From Lachnospiraceae bacterium (GTDB lineage: Bacteria; Bacillota; Clostridia; Lachnospirales; Lachnospiraceae): 64,000 nucleotides of DNA. Under the pieces are notes generated by a model that had not been told where the DNA came from, made no database searches, and saw nothing but the letters and a program-made list of their open reading frames with translations. How positions within the stretch are numbered: the first letter of the stretch is position 1; every line of letters begins with the position of its first letter. This document shows positions 37,888 to 44,911 of the stretch, in pieces. Location of the stretch: assembly GCA_021770755.1 (NCBI GenBank), contig JAETQI010000007.1, positions 1 through 64,000 on the forward strand. The letters run 5' to 3'. Position numbers and translations under genes: made by a program.

Positions 37888-37914
37888 TTATCGCCAAAAA
37901 TTAAAATCTATTAA
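37888..37914 (-). promoter_or_regulatory. Sigma-28-like promoter for the MCP
   Basis: On the minus strand TTAA (37911-37914), a 15-nt spacer, and GGCGATAA (37888-37895), close to the flagellar sigma-28 consensus TAAA-N15-GCCGATAA. It lies directly upstream of the sigma-A-type site. Confidence 0.5.
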
Positions 37915-37918
37915 AAAA

Positions 37919-38614
37919 TTATTTTCTGGCAGAACACATCTGATACAATCCGGCCGCCAGAAATAAGATCGCAAGGATCTGTATCGTATGCCTGACTGCA
38001 TGCGGACCTACGCCCGTCAGCATAAGGGCACAGCTATTTGCGAGCATCCCGACTGCCATAAGCGGCGGGATCCTGCGGCCTCTGCATTTTTTCTCAATCC
38101 CGGTCATCCGCACCTCCAATTCCGCAATGATATCATTCAGCTTTACGATCATATTCAGCAATCCGATCAGAATGGCGACAAACAGAAACGCAAAGGCATA
38201 TCCCCACATCACGCCGCCGACAGCGCCAGCGTATAGCTCCATGAACATGCAGAGCATTTCCACGATTGTCACACCCTTGAACATCCTGCGGATCTTTTTG
38301 TAATGTTCGATGCTGGAAGCGACGTCTGTATACAGTTCAAACTTTCCGGCGGAGGCTTTTTTGCGCAGGATCACCCAGTATCCCCACGTCTGGACAATCT
38401 CGATCCCCGCATCCTGCATCAGCTCCCTGTAATCACTGCTGACTGCAAACAGCCTGTCACCGAAATCAACCTGATAGACATACTCGCCGTTCTTACACGT
38501 CTCAAAATCATAAAACCCGGCAAAAAAGCGCCTCAATGCCCATCCGTCCGCCGCCATCTGGTTCAGCCACGCGGTCTCTGCATCCTTATCCAGATAAATA
38601 CGATATCTGATCAT
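37919..38614 (-). CDS. DUF2812 membrane protein
   Basis: 231 residues. The N-terminal ~110 residues match DUF2812 (MIRYRIYLDKDAETAWLN start, WALRRF, YQVDFGD), followed by about four membrane segments in pairs. DUF2812 proteins are commonly encoded after PadR regulators in Firmicutes and are thought to be part of the PadR-controlled module; function unknown. It follows the PadR gene by 18 nt and is in the same operon. Confidence 0.82.
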   Translation of the reverse strand: MIRYRIYLDKDAETAWLNQMAADGWALRRFFAGFYDFETCKNGEYVYQVDFGDRLFAVSSDYRELMQDAGIEIVQTWGYWVILRKKASAGKFELYTDVASSIEHYKKIRRMFKGVTIVEMLCMFMELYAGAVGGVMWGYAFAFLFVAILIGLLNMIVKLNDIIAELEVRMTGIEKKCRGRRIPPLMAVGMLANSCALMLTGVGPHAVRHTIQILAILFLAAGLYQMCSARK

Positions 38615-38632
38615 CTCCTCATTCCTCCCCTT

Positions 38633-38950
38633 TTACTCGCTTCTCATAAGCACTGCATTTCCCAGCAGTTCTTCCAGCCGCGCTCTCTCCGCCTCAAAGA
38701 CCTCTCTTCCCAGATCTGTGATGATATATTCCTTCTTTTTTCTGGACTCCGTGTCGACGCTGTAGATGTCGATCCACTTCTTTTTCTGAAGCGTCTGGAT
38801 CGCGCCGTACAATGTCCCGGCGCCCAGCACGACACGCCCGTTCGTCAACTGCTCTACCTCCTGGATGATCCCATATCCATGATTGGGCTTGCGCACTGCC
38901 AGCAGGATATAGTAGACGGCTTCTGTCAGCGGGATATCCTTTTCTGTCAT
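38633..38950 (-). CDS. PadR family transcriptional regulator
   Basis: 105 residues. The winged helix is plain: AVYYILLAVRKPNHGYGIIQEVE, GTLYGAIQTLQKKKWI and KKKEYIITDLGREV (written as separate motifs). PadR repressors bind dyads overlapping their own promoters. The ATG at 38950 has AGGAG 8 nt upstream; an ATG 18 nt earlier has none. Between DUF6440 upstream and DUF2812 downstream. Confidence 0.9.
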   Translation of the reverse strand: MTEKDIPLTEAVYYILLAVRKPNHGYGIIQEVEQLTNGRVVLGAGTLYGAIQTLQKKKWIDIYSVDTESRKKKEYIITDLGREVFEAERARLEELLGNAVLMRSE

Positions 38951-38981
38951 CCTGACCACTCCTTCCAAATCCTGACCGTTT

Positions 38982-39149
38982 TTAATATCGCTGCGTCACG
39001 ACCGGCTTTCCTTCCTGATCCATCAGCGCTGTAAAGCCCGCTGCGTTGCCATCCCTGTGAAACACATAGTTAACTCCGGTTTCTGTGTCAACCCAGATCT
39101 CAACCATACTGATCATCCCCTGACTATACACTTTTTTAAAACGATCCAT
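38982..39149 (-). CDS. Small DUF6440-like protein (55 aa)
   Basis: 55 residues, starting MDRFKKVYSQG and containing WVDTETGVNYVFHRDGNAAG and LMDQEGKPVV. This is the pattern of the DUF6440 family of small clostridial proteins (DKETGVNYLFH-type core). AAGGAGG is 7 nt upstream of the ATG. It is the first gene of the PadR operon, 31 nt before the PadR start, and its promoter is fully overlapped by a perfect inverted repeat. Function unknown. Confidence 0.8.
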   Translation of the reverse strand: MDRFKKVYSQGMISMVEIWVDTETGVNYVFHRDGNAAGFTALMDQEGKPVVTQRY

Positions 39150-39192
39150 AGAAATTCCTCCTTATTTTAAGTGGTTTTATTATCGTTCTACG

Positions 39193-39251
39193 ATATATCG
39201 GAAGATGATATATCATATATTCAATATATCATCTTCCGATATATTTGTCAA
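39193..39251 (-). promoter_or_regulatory. PadR-operon promoter overlapped by a 21-bp inverted repeat
   Basis: On the minus strand TTGACA (39246-39251), 17-nt spacer and TATATT (39223-39228). A perfect 21-bp inverted repeat (39193-39213 with 39224-39244, 10-nt loop) covers the spacer, the -10 and the start region. Its arms contain GATATATC-like cores typical of PadR operators. It is the obvious autoregulation site of the PadR protein encoded downstream. Confidence 0.8.
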
Positions 39252-39253
39252 GA

Positions 39254-39282
39254 AAAAGATCAGGAAAAATTCCTGATCTTTT
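39254..39282 (-). terminator. Rho-independent terminator after the AraC-type gene
   Basis: AAAAGATCAGGAA and TTCCTGATCTTTT form a 13-bp stem around a 3-nt loop with a T run on the minus strand. It lies directly before the PadR-operon promoter. Confidence 0.85.
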
Positions 39283-39292
39283 CTGCAATATG

Positions 39293-40195
39293 TTATTTCT
39301 TCCTTTTGACGGGTCTTAACACCTCGTATCCGACCACCTCCGGATAATGACGCTGATAATCCTGGCAGACCTCCTCATTCCACTCGTAACCGTTTGCCGC
39401 CGGATCGTAATTCCATGCCAGATCCTCCACCCGCTTCATGACTTCCCCGCAATCCTTCGGATAGTCAAAGGGCGGGTGGAAAAATACCAGATAGTCGCTT
39501 GCCGGAAACGTGCGGATCTCAAAGCCTTCCGGTATCGCGCCGTCATAATCCGCCAAAACGCCAAATCCGTAAAAATACCCCCTGATGCCATTGTCGTAAA
39601 ACCACCCCGCCGTGTGGCAGGTGACGATCGGGTGGGACACATGGCTCATGCTGTCGACCGTACCGCAGACCGCGTCACAGTCATGACGCCTGAAAAAACT
39701 GCCGTACTCACCCGCTTCCCGATCCCATATGCCGACATACCTGTGCTCCGGAATGTGCTCTACCCTTACATGGGCGTCTGTCAAAAGTGTCTTGTTCATC
39801 GTGGATCCTCCTCTATTCACATAATGTTCCGGCAGAAAAACAACCTGACGGTTGAAAAGTGCGACTGGCACCGGATTTTTCCGATATACGGCGGGTGTAC
39901 ACCCATATGCGCTGACAAAAGCCCTCGTCAGAGCCTCCTGTGAGGAATATCCGTACTTCACTGCGATGTCCAGTATCCGCTCATCGGTGTCGCGCAGCTC
40001 CAGCGTCGCCCGCGCAAGCCGCCTGCCTGCAATGTAATTGCGGATCGTCATTCCGACCACTTCATGAAACTTTACAGAACAGTAATACGGCGAATATCCG
40101 ATCTGTGCCGACATCTCCTGCAGGGATGGGTTGTCTGTGAGTCTGTCCTCGATCCAGCAGATCATTTTCTGTATCGCCTCATTCCACTCGTACAA
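39293..40195 (-). CDS. AraC-type regulator with GyrI-like effector domain
   Basis: About 300 residues. N-terminal AraC/XylS DNA-binding domain of ~100 residues (two HTHs: MSAQIGYSPYYCSVKFHEVV and ILDIAVKYGYSSQEALTRAF), then a C-terminal GyrI/BmrR-type effector-binding domain (HVRVEHIPEHRYVGIWD, YPEVVGYEV). This is the Rob/SoxS-like layout seen in drug-responsive regulators. The preferred start is a TTG at 40195 with GGGGAG 9 nt upstream; no ATG in the right place has a binding site. Confidence 0.85.
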   Translation of the reverse strand: MYEWNEAIQKMICWIEDRLTDNPSLQEMSAQIGYSPYYCSVKFHEVVGMTIRNYIAGRRLARATLELRDTDERILDIAVKYGYSSQEALTRAFVSAYGCTPAVYRKNPVPVALFNRQVVFLPEHYVNRGGSTMNKTLLTDAHVRVEHIPEHRYVGIWDREAGEYGSFFRRHDCDAVCGTVDSMSHVSHPIVTCHTAGWFYDNGIRGYFYGFGVLADYDGAIPEGFEIRTFPASDYLVFFHPPFDYPKDCGEVMKRVEDLAWNYDPAANGYEWNEEVCQDYQRHYPEVVGYEVLRPVKRKK

Positions 40196-40287
40196 TGCTG
40201 TTTTCTCCCCTTTCTTGTTACAATAGAAGCATACCACAGGGAACACTGCAAAAGTTTGATCTGGATTGTGCTTTTACTGTCCGGGGC

Positions 40288-40668
40288 TCACTCCTTTCTT
40301 CCCTCCAGTCCATCCAGAATGTCGTACAGTTCCTGGATCTCCTCCTTTGTAAGATCCCGCTTCCTGACCAGCGTACTCATCATCATGCCGACCGATCCTT
40401 TGTACACGCGCGAGAGCAGATGCTCCGTCTCCGCAAGCGCCGCCTCCTCGCGCCTGATCTTCGGATAATATTGTCTGGCTTTGCCGCCGTCCTCATAATC
40501 AATGATGCCTTTGTCCACCATCCTGCCAAGCAGTGTATTGACAGTGCTCTTGCTCCACCCGGGATCCACCTCCAGCGAGTGAAAGAGCTGCATGATCGTC
40601 CTTGGCTGCTGCTCCCACAGCTTCTCCATGATGATCCACTCGCTCTGTCCCAAAATCGCATTTCCCAT
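40288..40668 (-). CDS. BlaI/MecI/CopY-family repressor
   Basis: 126 residues. N-terminal winged helix (LGQSEWIIMEKLWEQQPRT, WSKSTVNTLLGRMVDKGII) and C-terminal dimerisation helices match BlaI/CopY repressors. In many bacteria such a protein is controlled by a BlaR1-type antirepressor protease; no M56 peptidase, beta-lactamase or copper gene is adjacent. ATG 40668 has AGGAG 9 nt upstream. Promoter and two repeated operator-like sites lie upstream. Confidence 0.88.
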   Translation of the reverse strand: MGNAILGQSEWIIMEKLWEQQPRTIMQLFHSLEVDPGWSKSTVNTLLGRMVDKGIIDYEDGGKARQYYPKIRREEAALAETEHLLSRVYKGSVGMMMSTLVRKRDLTKEEIQELYDILDGLEGRKE

Positions 40669-40692
40669 TTTTATCAACTCCTGTTGTAATTT

Positions 40693-40749
40693 GTATTACA
40701 TATGTCAACTATATTTTCAGCATACCATTATGTTTTACATATGTCAACT
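40693..40749 (-). promoter_or_regulatory. BlaI-type promoter with two operator copies
   Basis: On the minus strand TTGACA (40742-40747), 17-nt spacer and TATGCT (40719-40724). The + strand sequence TTACATATGTCAAC occurs twice (around 40697-40709 and 40736-40748), 39 nt apart: one over the -35, one just after the start point. Each resembles the TACAnnTGTA BlaI/CopY operator. Confidence 0.7.
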
Positions 40750-40777
40750 AAAAAAAGGGAAGCGAACTTCCCCTTTT
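40750..40777 (-). terminator. Terminator with UUCG loop after the deacylase gene
   Basis: On the minus strand AAAAGGGGAAG, loop TTCG, CTTCCCTTTTTTT: a strong hairpin with a T7 tail 10 nt past the deacylase stop. It ends the ATPase-TPR-deacylase operon. Confidence 0.85.
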
Positions 40778-40788
40778 GAAGAAATATC

Positions 40789-41331
40789 CTAATCCCCTGT
40801 CAGATGCACACTGGTCACATCATGGTGCACTGCCCTGAGGAACTTGTCAAATACGTCCGCTGTCCGAAGCCTGATACTGGACGTATTAACACATGGGTGA
40901 CAGCCGAGATACTCTCCTGCCAGAACATCCTCATCGACAAGCAACTGCACCTGATTCTCCTGATCGTACATCAGCCCCATCACGGTGACAGAACCCGGCG
41001 TCAGATTCATCAGCTTCTCCATATCCTCCTGCGGTGCAAAGGACAGCCGGGCACTCCCGATCTGCGATGACAGTTCTTTTGTCTTAAAGGGTTTATCTCC
41101 CGGCATCATGAGCAGATAATATTTCGACTTCTGTCTATTGCACAGAAACAGGTTTTTACATACAGTGCCCTGCAGCAGCCGATCCACCACTGTGCACGCC
41201 TCCATCGTATAGAGCGCTTCGTGGTCTACGCGCTCATACGATATCTGAAGGGAATCGAGCAGATCATAGGTCTCGATCTCCTTCCGAAGTCTCCCTGCTT
41301 CGTTCTCTGGTCTGCCTTTTTCAAGTTTCAT
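40789..41331 (-). CDS. YbaK/ProX-type aminoacyl-tRNA deacylase domain protein
   Basis: 180 residues of the prolyl-tRNA-synthetase-associated (INS/YbaK) fold. The catalytic Lys is probable in VCKNLFLCNRQKSKYYLL; LTPGSVTVMGLM is the family's GxxxP/G loop region, and GCHPCVNTSSIRL the C-terminal signature. ProX/PrdX proteins hydrolyse mischarged Ala-tRNA-Pro in trans. Its AGGAGG binding site is inside the final codons of the TPR gene (CAG GAG GTA), only 2 nt separate the two genes, and it is followed by a strong terminator; it is therefore the third gene of that operon. A role outside housekeeping editing is inference. Confidence 0.83.
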   Translation of the reverse strand: MKLEKGRPENEAGRLRKEIETYDLLDSLQISYERVDHEALYTMEACTVVDRLLQGTVCKNLFLCNRQKSKYYLLMMPGDKPFKTKELSSQIGSARLSFAPQEDMEKLMNLTPGSVTVMGLMYDQENQVQLLVDEDVLAGEYLGCHPCVNTSSIRLRTADVFDKFLRAVHHDVTSVHLTGD

Positions 41332-41333
41332 TT

Positions 41334-43094
41334 TTACAGTACCTCCTGCGCGTTGGCTTCTAGAAAATCATCAATTCTTTTTACATGTTTGTTTTGATTT
41401 CCGTATAAAGATACATAAGTACTTCTAGCTTTATTGATATATTTCTTAGCCTGTAAAACGTCTGATATTATATATAATTCATACGCAAGCTGTTCATATG
41501 AACTTGCCGTTACTTCACTTTTTTCTCCATATACTTTTTCCCGAATCTCAATTGCACGCTTACATAAAGTAACCGCATCGTCCATGAGTCCATTGTAGCT
41601 CAACAACCTGCTCATGTTATGATATATATATGATGCCTTTTCACTGTCTTCCATATGAATCCGTCTGATTAAACGGAATGCCTTCTGTAAATATTCAAGT
41701 TCTTTGTCCGGTCGCTCCCTCGCACTCCAGACACCAGACATACTATTATAAATATCAATAAGATAAATAGAATCTTTTCCGTAGACATCTTCTACAATCT
41801 TCTTTGCCTTCTTAATATATTTCCATGCTGTATTTGCATTGCCACATTTTATATAAGTCACACATATATTCTGACAAATTGAAACAAGCCATCCTTCCCC
41901 TCTTCCTGCCTTTTCGAGTGTCTCCAACGCTATATAGTACTGTTCTAAAGCTCTCGACAAATCTCCCTGTTCTTCATATACTCTTCCCAAATTACTATAT
42001 AAATAGGCATTACCATAATATTTCTCTCCATACTTACTGATGTTATAATCCAATAAACCCTGATACATATCCAATGCCTCGGCAAACATTGAATGCATTC
42101 GAAATATTTTAGCCTTTCGCTGCAATGCAACCCTGCCTTTTCCTGAATATTTCATATTTTTCTCATCATAAATCTTAACCGCCTGGTCACAAAACATTTC
42201 ACAGGTCACATAATCACTGATTGCCTCATAATAATCCGTATACTCCATCAGTGCATCTGCATATAATTCGTGATCCTCTCCCAATTCCCCTCTCACCATG
42301 CAGAGCACCTTCTCATACCAGGGCGCACTCCTTTCCGCGTTTTCCAGCCCGATCCACGTCCCTGCGAGAATCCATACATTTTCTATATCTGCGATCTTTA
42401 TATCTTTTTGCGCATAATACCGGTCTGCCTCCTCTGCAAGTACCGCGATAAACTCCCTCTCACAATAGGAAAGATATTGTTCAACATCACACCAGCTTTC
42501 CATACACGCCAGATACATCGGAATATCCCTCGCCATATTACGACTCTGTATCCTCTCCTTCAATTCCATATATCTCGATATCTCCAGCGCATCGTTCCCT
42601 GTCAATCTATCCAGATCTAGACCACATATTACAGCAGGTCTTTCTTCCGAATCGTGAAATATGAAATGATACAGGATACAGGAATACAAATCTCTTGCTT
42701 TTCCTGACAGAAGCCTGTTGAAATACGGCGACACACCAAACACAAACAATTTTCCGATCGAAAGGATCTGGTCACGCATGAAATTCAACTTTTCAATTGC
42801 TTCCTCATCTCCAAAACGCATCCCGAGCAACTGCAGATTATATACGATCACAACCTTCGCATCTGTCTCTGATGCCCATTTCCTGAAATCCCTGGAACTG
42901 ACCATGCCAGTTTCTTCATCGTCCTTTGCAATGTCATGCACGATAATGTTCTCTTTTCCGAAGCGTTCCTGAATCAGCAAAACCCGCTTTCCTTGATTAT
43001 CAGACTGAAACAGGCATATTCCATGCCGAACCTCCGCCAGTGTCATCAACAGCATTTCCAACTGCTCTTCATTACTCTGAGTATCGCTTCCCAT
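41334..43094 (-). CDS. Large TPR protein with unrecognised N-terminal domain
   Basis: About 586 residues. The C-terminal half (about 265-575) is tetratricopeptide repeats: SNLGRVYEEQGDLSRALEQYY, IYNSMSGVWSARERPDKELEYL and YEQLAYELYIISDVLQAKKYI style units. The N-terminal ~180 residues have alternating strands and helices (VVIVYNLQLLG, LFVFGVSPYFNRLL) that could be a nucleotide-binding fold without a visible Walker A; I do not recognise it. The start is placed at 43094 with GGAGG 8 nt upstream; a GTG at 43112 would overlap the preceding gene by 4 nt. The 3' half is markedly AT-rich compared with neighbouring genes, hinting at transfer. The partner upstream is a P-loop ATPase. Confidence 0.8.
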   Translation of the reverse strand: MGSDTQSNEEQLEMLLMTLAEVRHGICLFQSDNQGKRVLLIQERFGKENIIVHDIAKDDEETGMVSSRDFRKWASETDAKVVIVYNLQLLGMRFGDEEAIEKLNFMRDQILSIGKLFVFGVSPYFNRLLSGKARDLYSCILYHFIFHDSEERPAVICGLDLDRLTGNDALEISRYMELKERIQSRNMARDIPMYLACMESWCDVEQYLSYCEREFIAVLAEEADRYYAQKDIKIADIENVWILAGTWIGLENAERSAPWYEKVLCMVRGELGEDHELYADALMEYTDYYEAISDYVTCEMFCDQAVKIYDEKNMKYSGKGRVALQRKAKIFRMHSMFAEALDMYQGLLDYNISKYGEKYYGNAYLYSNLGRVYEEQGDLSRALEQYYIALETLEKAGRGEGWLVSICQNICVTYIKCGNANTAWKYIKKAKKIVEDVYGKDSIYLIDIYNSMSGVWSARERPDKELEYLQKAFRLIRRIHMEDSEKASYIYHNMSRLLSYNGLMDDAVTLCKRAIEIREKVYGEKSEVTASSYEQLAYELYIISDVLQAKKYINKARSTYVSLYGNQNKHVKRIDDFLEANAQEVL

Positions 43095-43108
43095 AAAATA
43101 TGCCTCCA

Positions 43109-44446
43109 TCACGATCCAGATATTTTATTGTTTTCTACAAGCCACTTCTCTACCAGGGGGTGTAAGTCACACCACCTGGTACCATTATATTCTAATACTG
43201 CGCCATTCTGAAGCAGAACCGTTATTTCCTCCGAGGAGGAGACATGTTTATTTCCCTTGTAGATATCCTCCATCTTTCCGATCAGCTCATCGCCGTATCG
43301 CCCGTTGATGTCCGACTCCAATACTGCCAGCGCCTTTCTGACATCCTCCAATTCAATGACGCTGGACTTCCGAAGCCTTGCCCGCAGCGCTGCCTCACAG
43401 ATGCATCGGAACAGATCCCTTATATATCCGCCCGTGTAGTAGATCAGTTCCAGCAATGCCTCCTCCGCAAACAGTGAGAGTTCCGCACGTTTCCCGATGA
43501 TCGCTTTTACTGTATCCACTCCTTCCGTATATCCTTCCTGGTATGCACCCTGCTGCCAGTTCCGTATCTTTATCATCGGCAGTTTCTCCGGATTCGGAAA
43601 CCATACCTGAATGTCTTTATATTCCGGTGTATATGACAGAGAGATCGGAAATGTGACCAGCAGATGGATCGGAAGATCCTGAAACCTGGAGCCATTTTCC
43701 TGAAAGATCTTCCTCGCCTGCGTCAATGGAATCTTATCCAGTCCATCCAGGATCACAAAGGGTATTTCCGGGCGTCCTTTCTCCTGCAATTGATTCCTGA
43801 CTTCATTGATCACTTCCTTGATCTGATGAATCAGCTCACTGCTGCGCGGCTCGATCTGGGTCCGTATCTCTCTTTTTGATACTGCACTGTTTTTCAGGAT
43901 TGCCTTGACATTCGCCAACAGCCGAATGACATTTGCGATGCCGATTTCCGTTCCGGCGCCAATTGAAAGCTCTGTCTCGCCCTGCATGGAGATCGTCCTG
44001 GTCAGTTCTGTATTGCTATTCCAGTAATTCTCGATTTTTTTCACCACTTTATCACTGATCTTCAACCCCTCAAAACTTGCCTTATTCACCAGCAGATCCA
44101 ATATATAGAACAGGACATCTGTATACTCAATATCACCCGAATCCAGATCAATATCGCATCTTCCCATGCATGTGAGAAAATTTTTCTCCTCAGCTCTGTG
44201 TTTCAACCGATATAACTCAGTTGTTTTTCCGACTCCGGCATGCCCTATGAACAACTTATGGATCAGCGAATAACGGGAATCCTCCAGCAATAAATCCATC
44301 TTTTCAACAAAACCCGAATATGCATCACCCGTCCTCGCCTCCGTCGCATCCTGATAAAACTGATCGATCTCCGCTTCTTCCTGCAGCGGATTCGCATTAA
44401 ATACGTCCTGTATCTGCGATAATTCCTGTGCTTTCAGATATAGCAT
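43109..44446 (-). CDS. STAND-like P-loop ATPase
   Basis: 445 residues. Walker A GHAGVGKTTELYRL, Walker B PFVILDGLDKIPL, then a helical region and a C-terminal winged-helix-like segment (LLQNGAVLEYNGTRWCDLHPLVEKWL, here in two parts: LLQNGAVLEYNG and RWCDLHPLVEKWL). The middle contains a hydrophobic, small-residue stretch (ELSIGAGTEIGIANVI) that could be amphipathic. Such ATPases act as signal-dependent switches in many conflict systems, but this family member is unknown to me. GGGGGAGGAG precedes the ATG. It is the first gene of a three-gene unit and has its own strong promoter. Confidence 0.8.
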   Translation of the reverse strand: MLYLKAQELSQIQDVFNANPLQEEAEIDQFYQDATEARTGDAYSGFVEKMDLLLEDSRYSLIHKLFIGHAGVGKTTELYRLKHRAEEKNFLTCMGRCDIDLDSGDIEYTDVLFYILDLLVNKASFEGLKISDKVVKKIENYWNSNTELTRTISMQGETELSIGAGTEIGIANVIRLLANVKAILKNSAVSKREIRTQIEPRSSELIHQIKEVINEVRNQLQEKGRPEIPFVILDGLDKIPLTQARKIFQENGSRFQDLPIHLLVTFPISLSYTPEYKDIQVWFPNPEKLPMIKIRNWQQGAYQEGYTEGVDTVKAIIGKRAELSLFAEEALLELIYYTGGYIRDLFRCICEAALRARLRKSSVIELEDVRKALAVLESDINGRYGDELIGKMEDIYKGNKHVSSSEEITVLLQNGAVLEYNGTRWCDLHPLVEKWLVENNKISGS

Positions 44447-44494
44447 ATGTCTCCTCCCCCTCAGTCAATAACAAACTGTCTTTTCTTAAATTAT

Positions 44495-44523
44495 ATTATA
44501 CTGTTTTTCCTTCTTTCAGACAA
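44495..44523 (-). promoter_or_regulatory. Promoter of the ATPase-TPR-deacylase operon
   Basis: On the minus strand TTGTCT (44518-44523) and a perfect TATAAT (44495-44500) with a 17-nt spacer, about 50 nt before the ATPase start. Confidence 0.75.
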
Positions 44524-44618
44524 TAAGGAACTGTATAAAATCCCTGTTTGAACACACTCCGCATACACGGAATATCATATAATAAATCCACGATCCTGCC
44601 GCAAAGGGAATCCGCGCC

Positions 44619-44909
44619 ATGCCAAACGCCAAGCTCGAAAACCTCCTCAATCTCGCCCTCGTCGCCACCGAGGCTGAACTGCAAAAATCCCAGATCCTCA
44701 GCACAGGCTACACGCCTGCCACAAGAACCTGGGAATTGATCGTCAAATATCACGGACCGCTCGAGCGGCTCGAGTCCGAAGTCATCCACATCGAACCCCT
44801 CATCAACGGCTACGCCATCGCTACCGTCCGGGAGGACTTTGTGGACGCCTTCGCCGACCTTGAGGAAGTCGAGTTCGTCGAGAAGCCCAAACGCTTGTAT
44901 TTTGAATGA
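44619..44909 (+). CDS. Orphan prodomain of a Csp-like S8 protease
   Basis: 96 residues. Segments LENLLNLALVATEAELQKS, GYTPATRTWELIVKYHGPLE and EEVEFVEKPKRLYFE match, from memory, the N-terminal prodomain of clostridial S8/Csp-type proteases, which in full-length proteins runs straight into the catalytic domain. Here a TGA follows directly and the next 2 nt begin the stop of the convergent araA gene, so no catalytic domain exists in any frame. GGGA precedes the ATG at 44619. It is either a broken protease remnant or a stand-alone prodomain acting in trans as chaperone or inhibitor. The intact codons and tidy end favour an expressed protein, but this is not proven. Confidence 0.7.
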   Translation: MPNAKLENLLNLALVATEAELQKSQILSTGYTPATRTWELIVKYHGPLERLESEVIHIEPLINGYAIATVREDFVDAFADLEEVEFVEKPKRLYFE

Positions 44910-44911
44910 TC

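Noticed and set aside
37714-37918. Possible c-di-GMP riboswitch before the MCP
   Set aside because: The conserved GEMM core is not visible; the region is explained better by two promoters.
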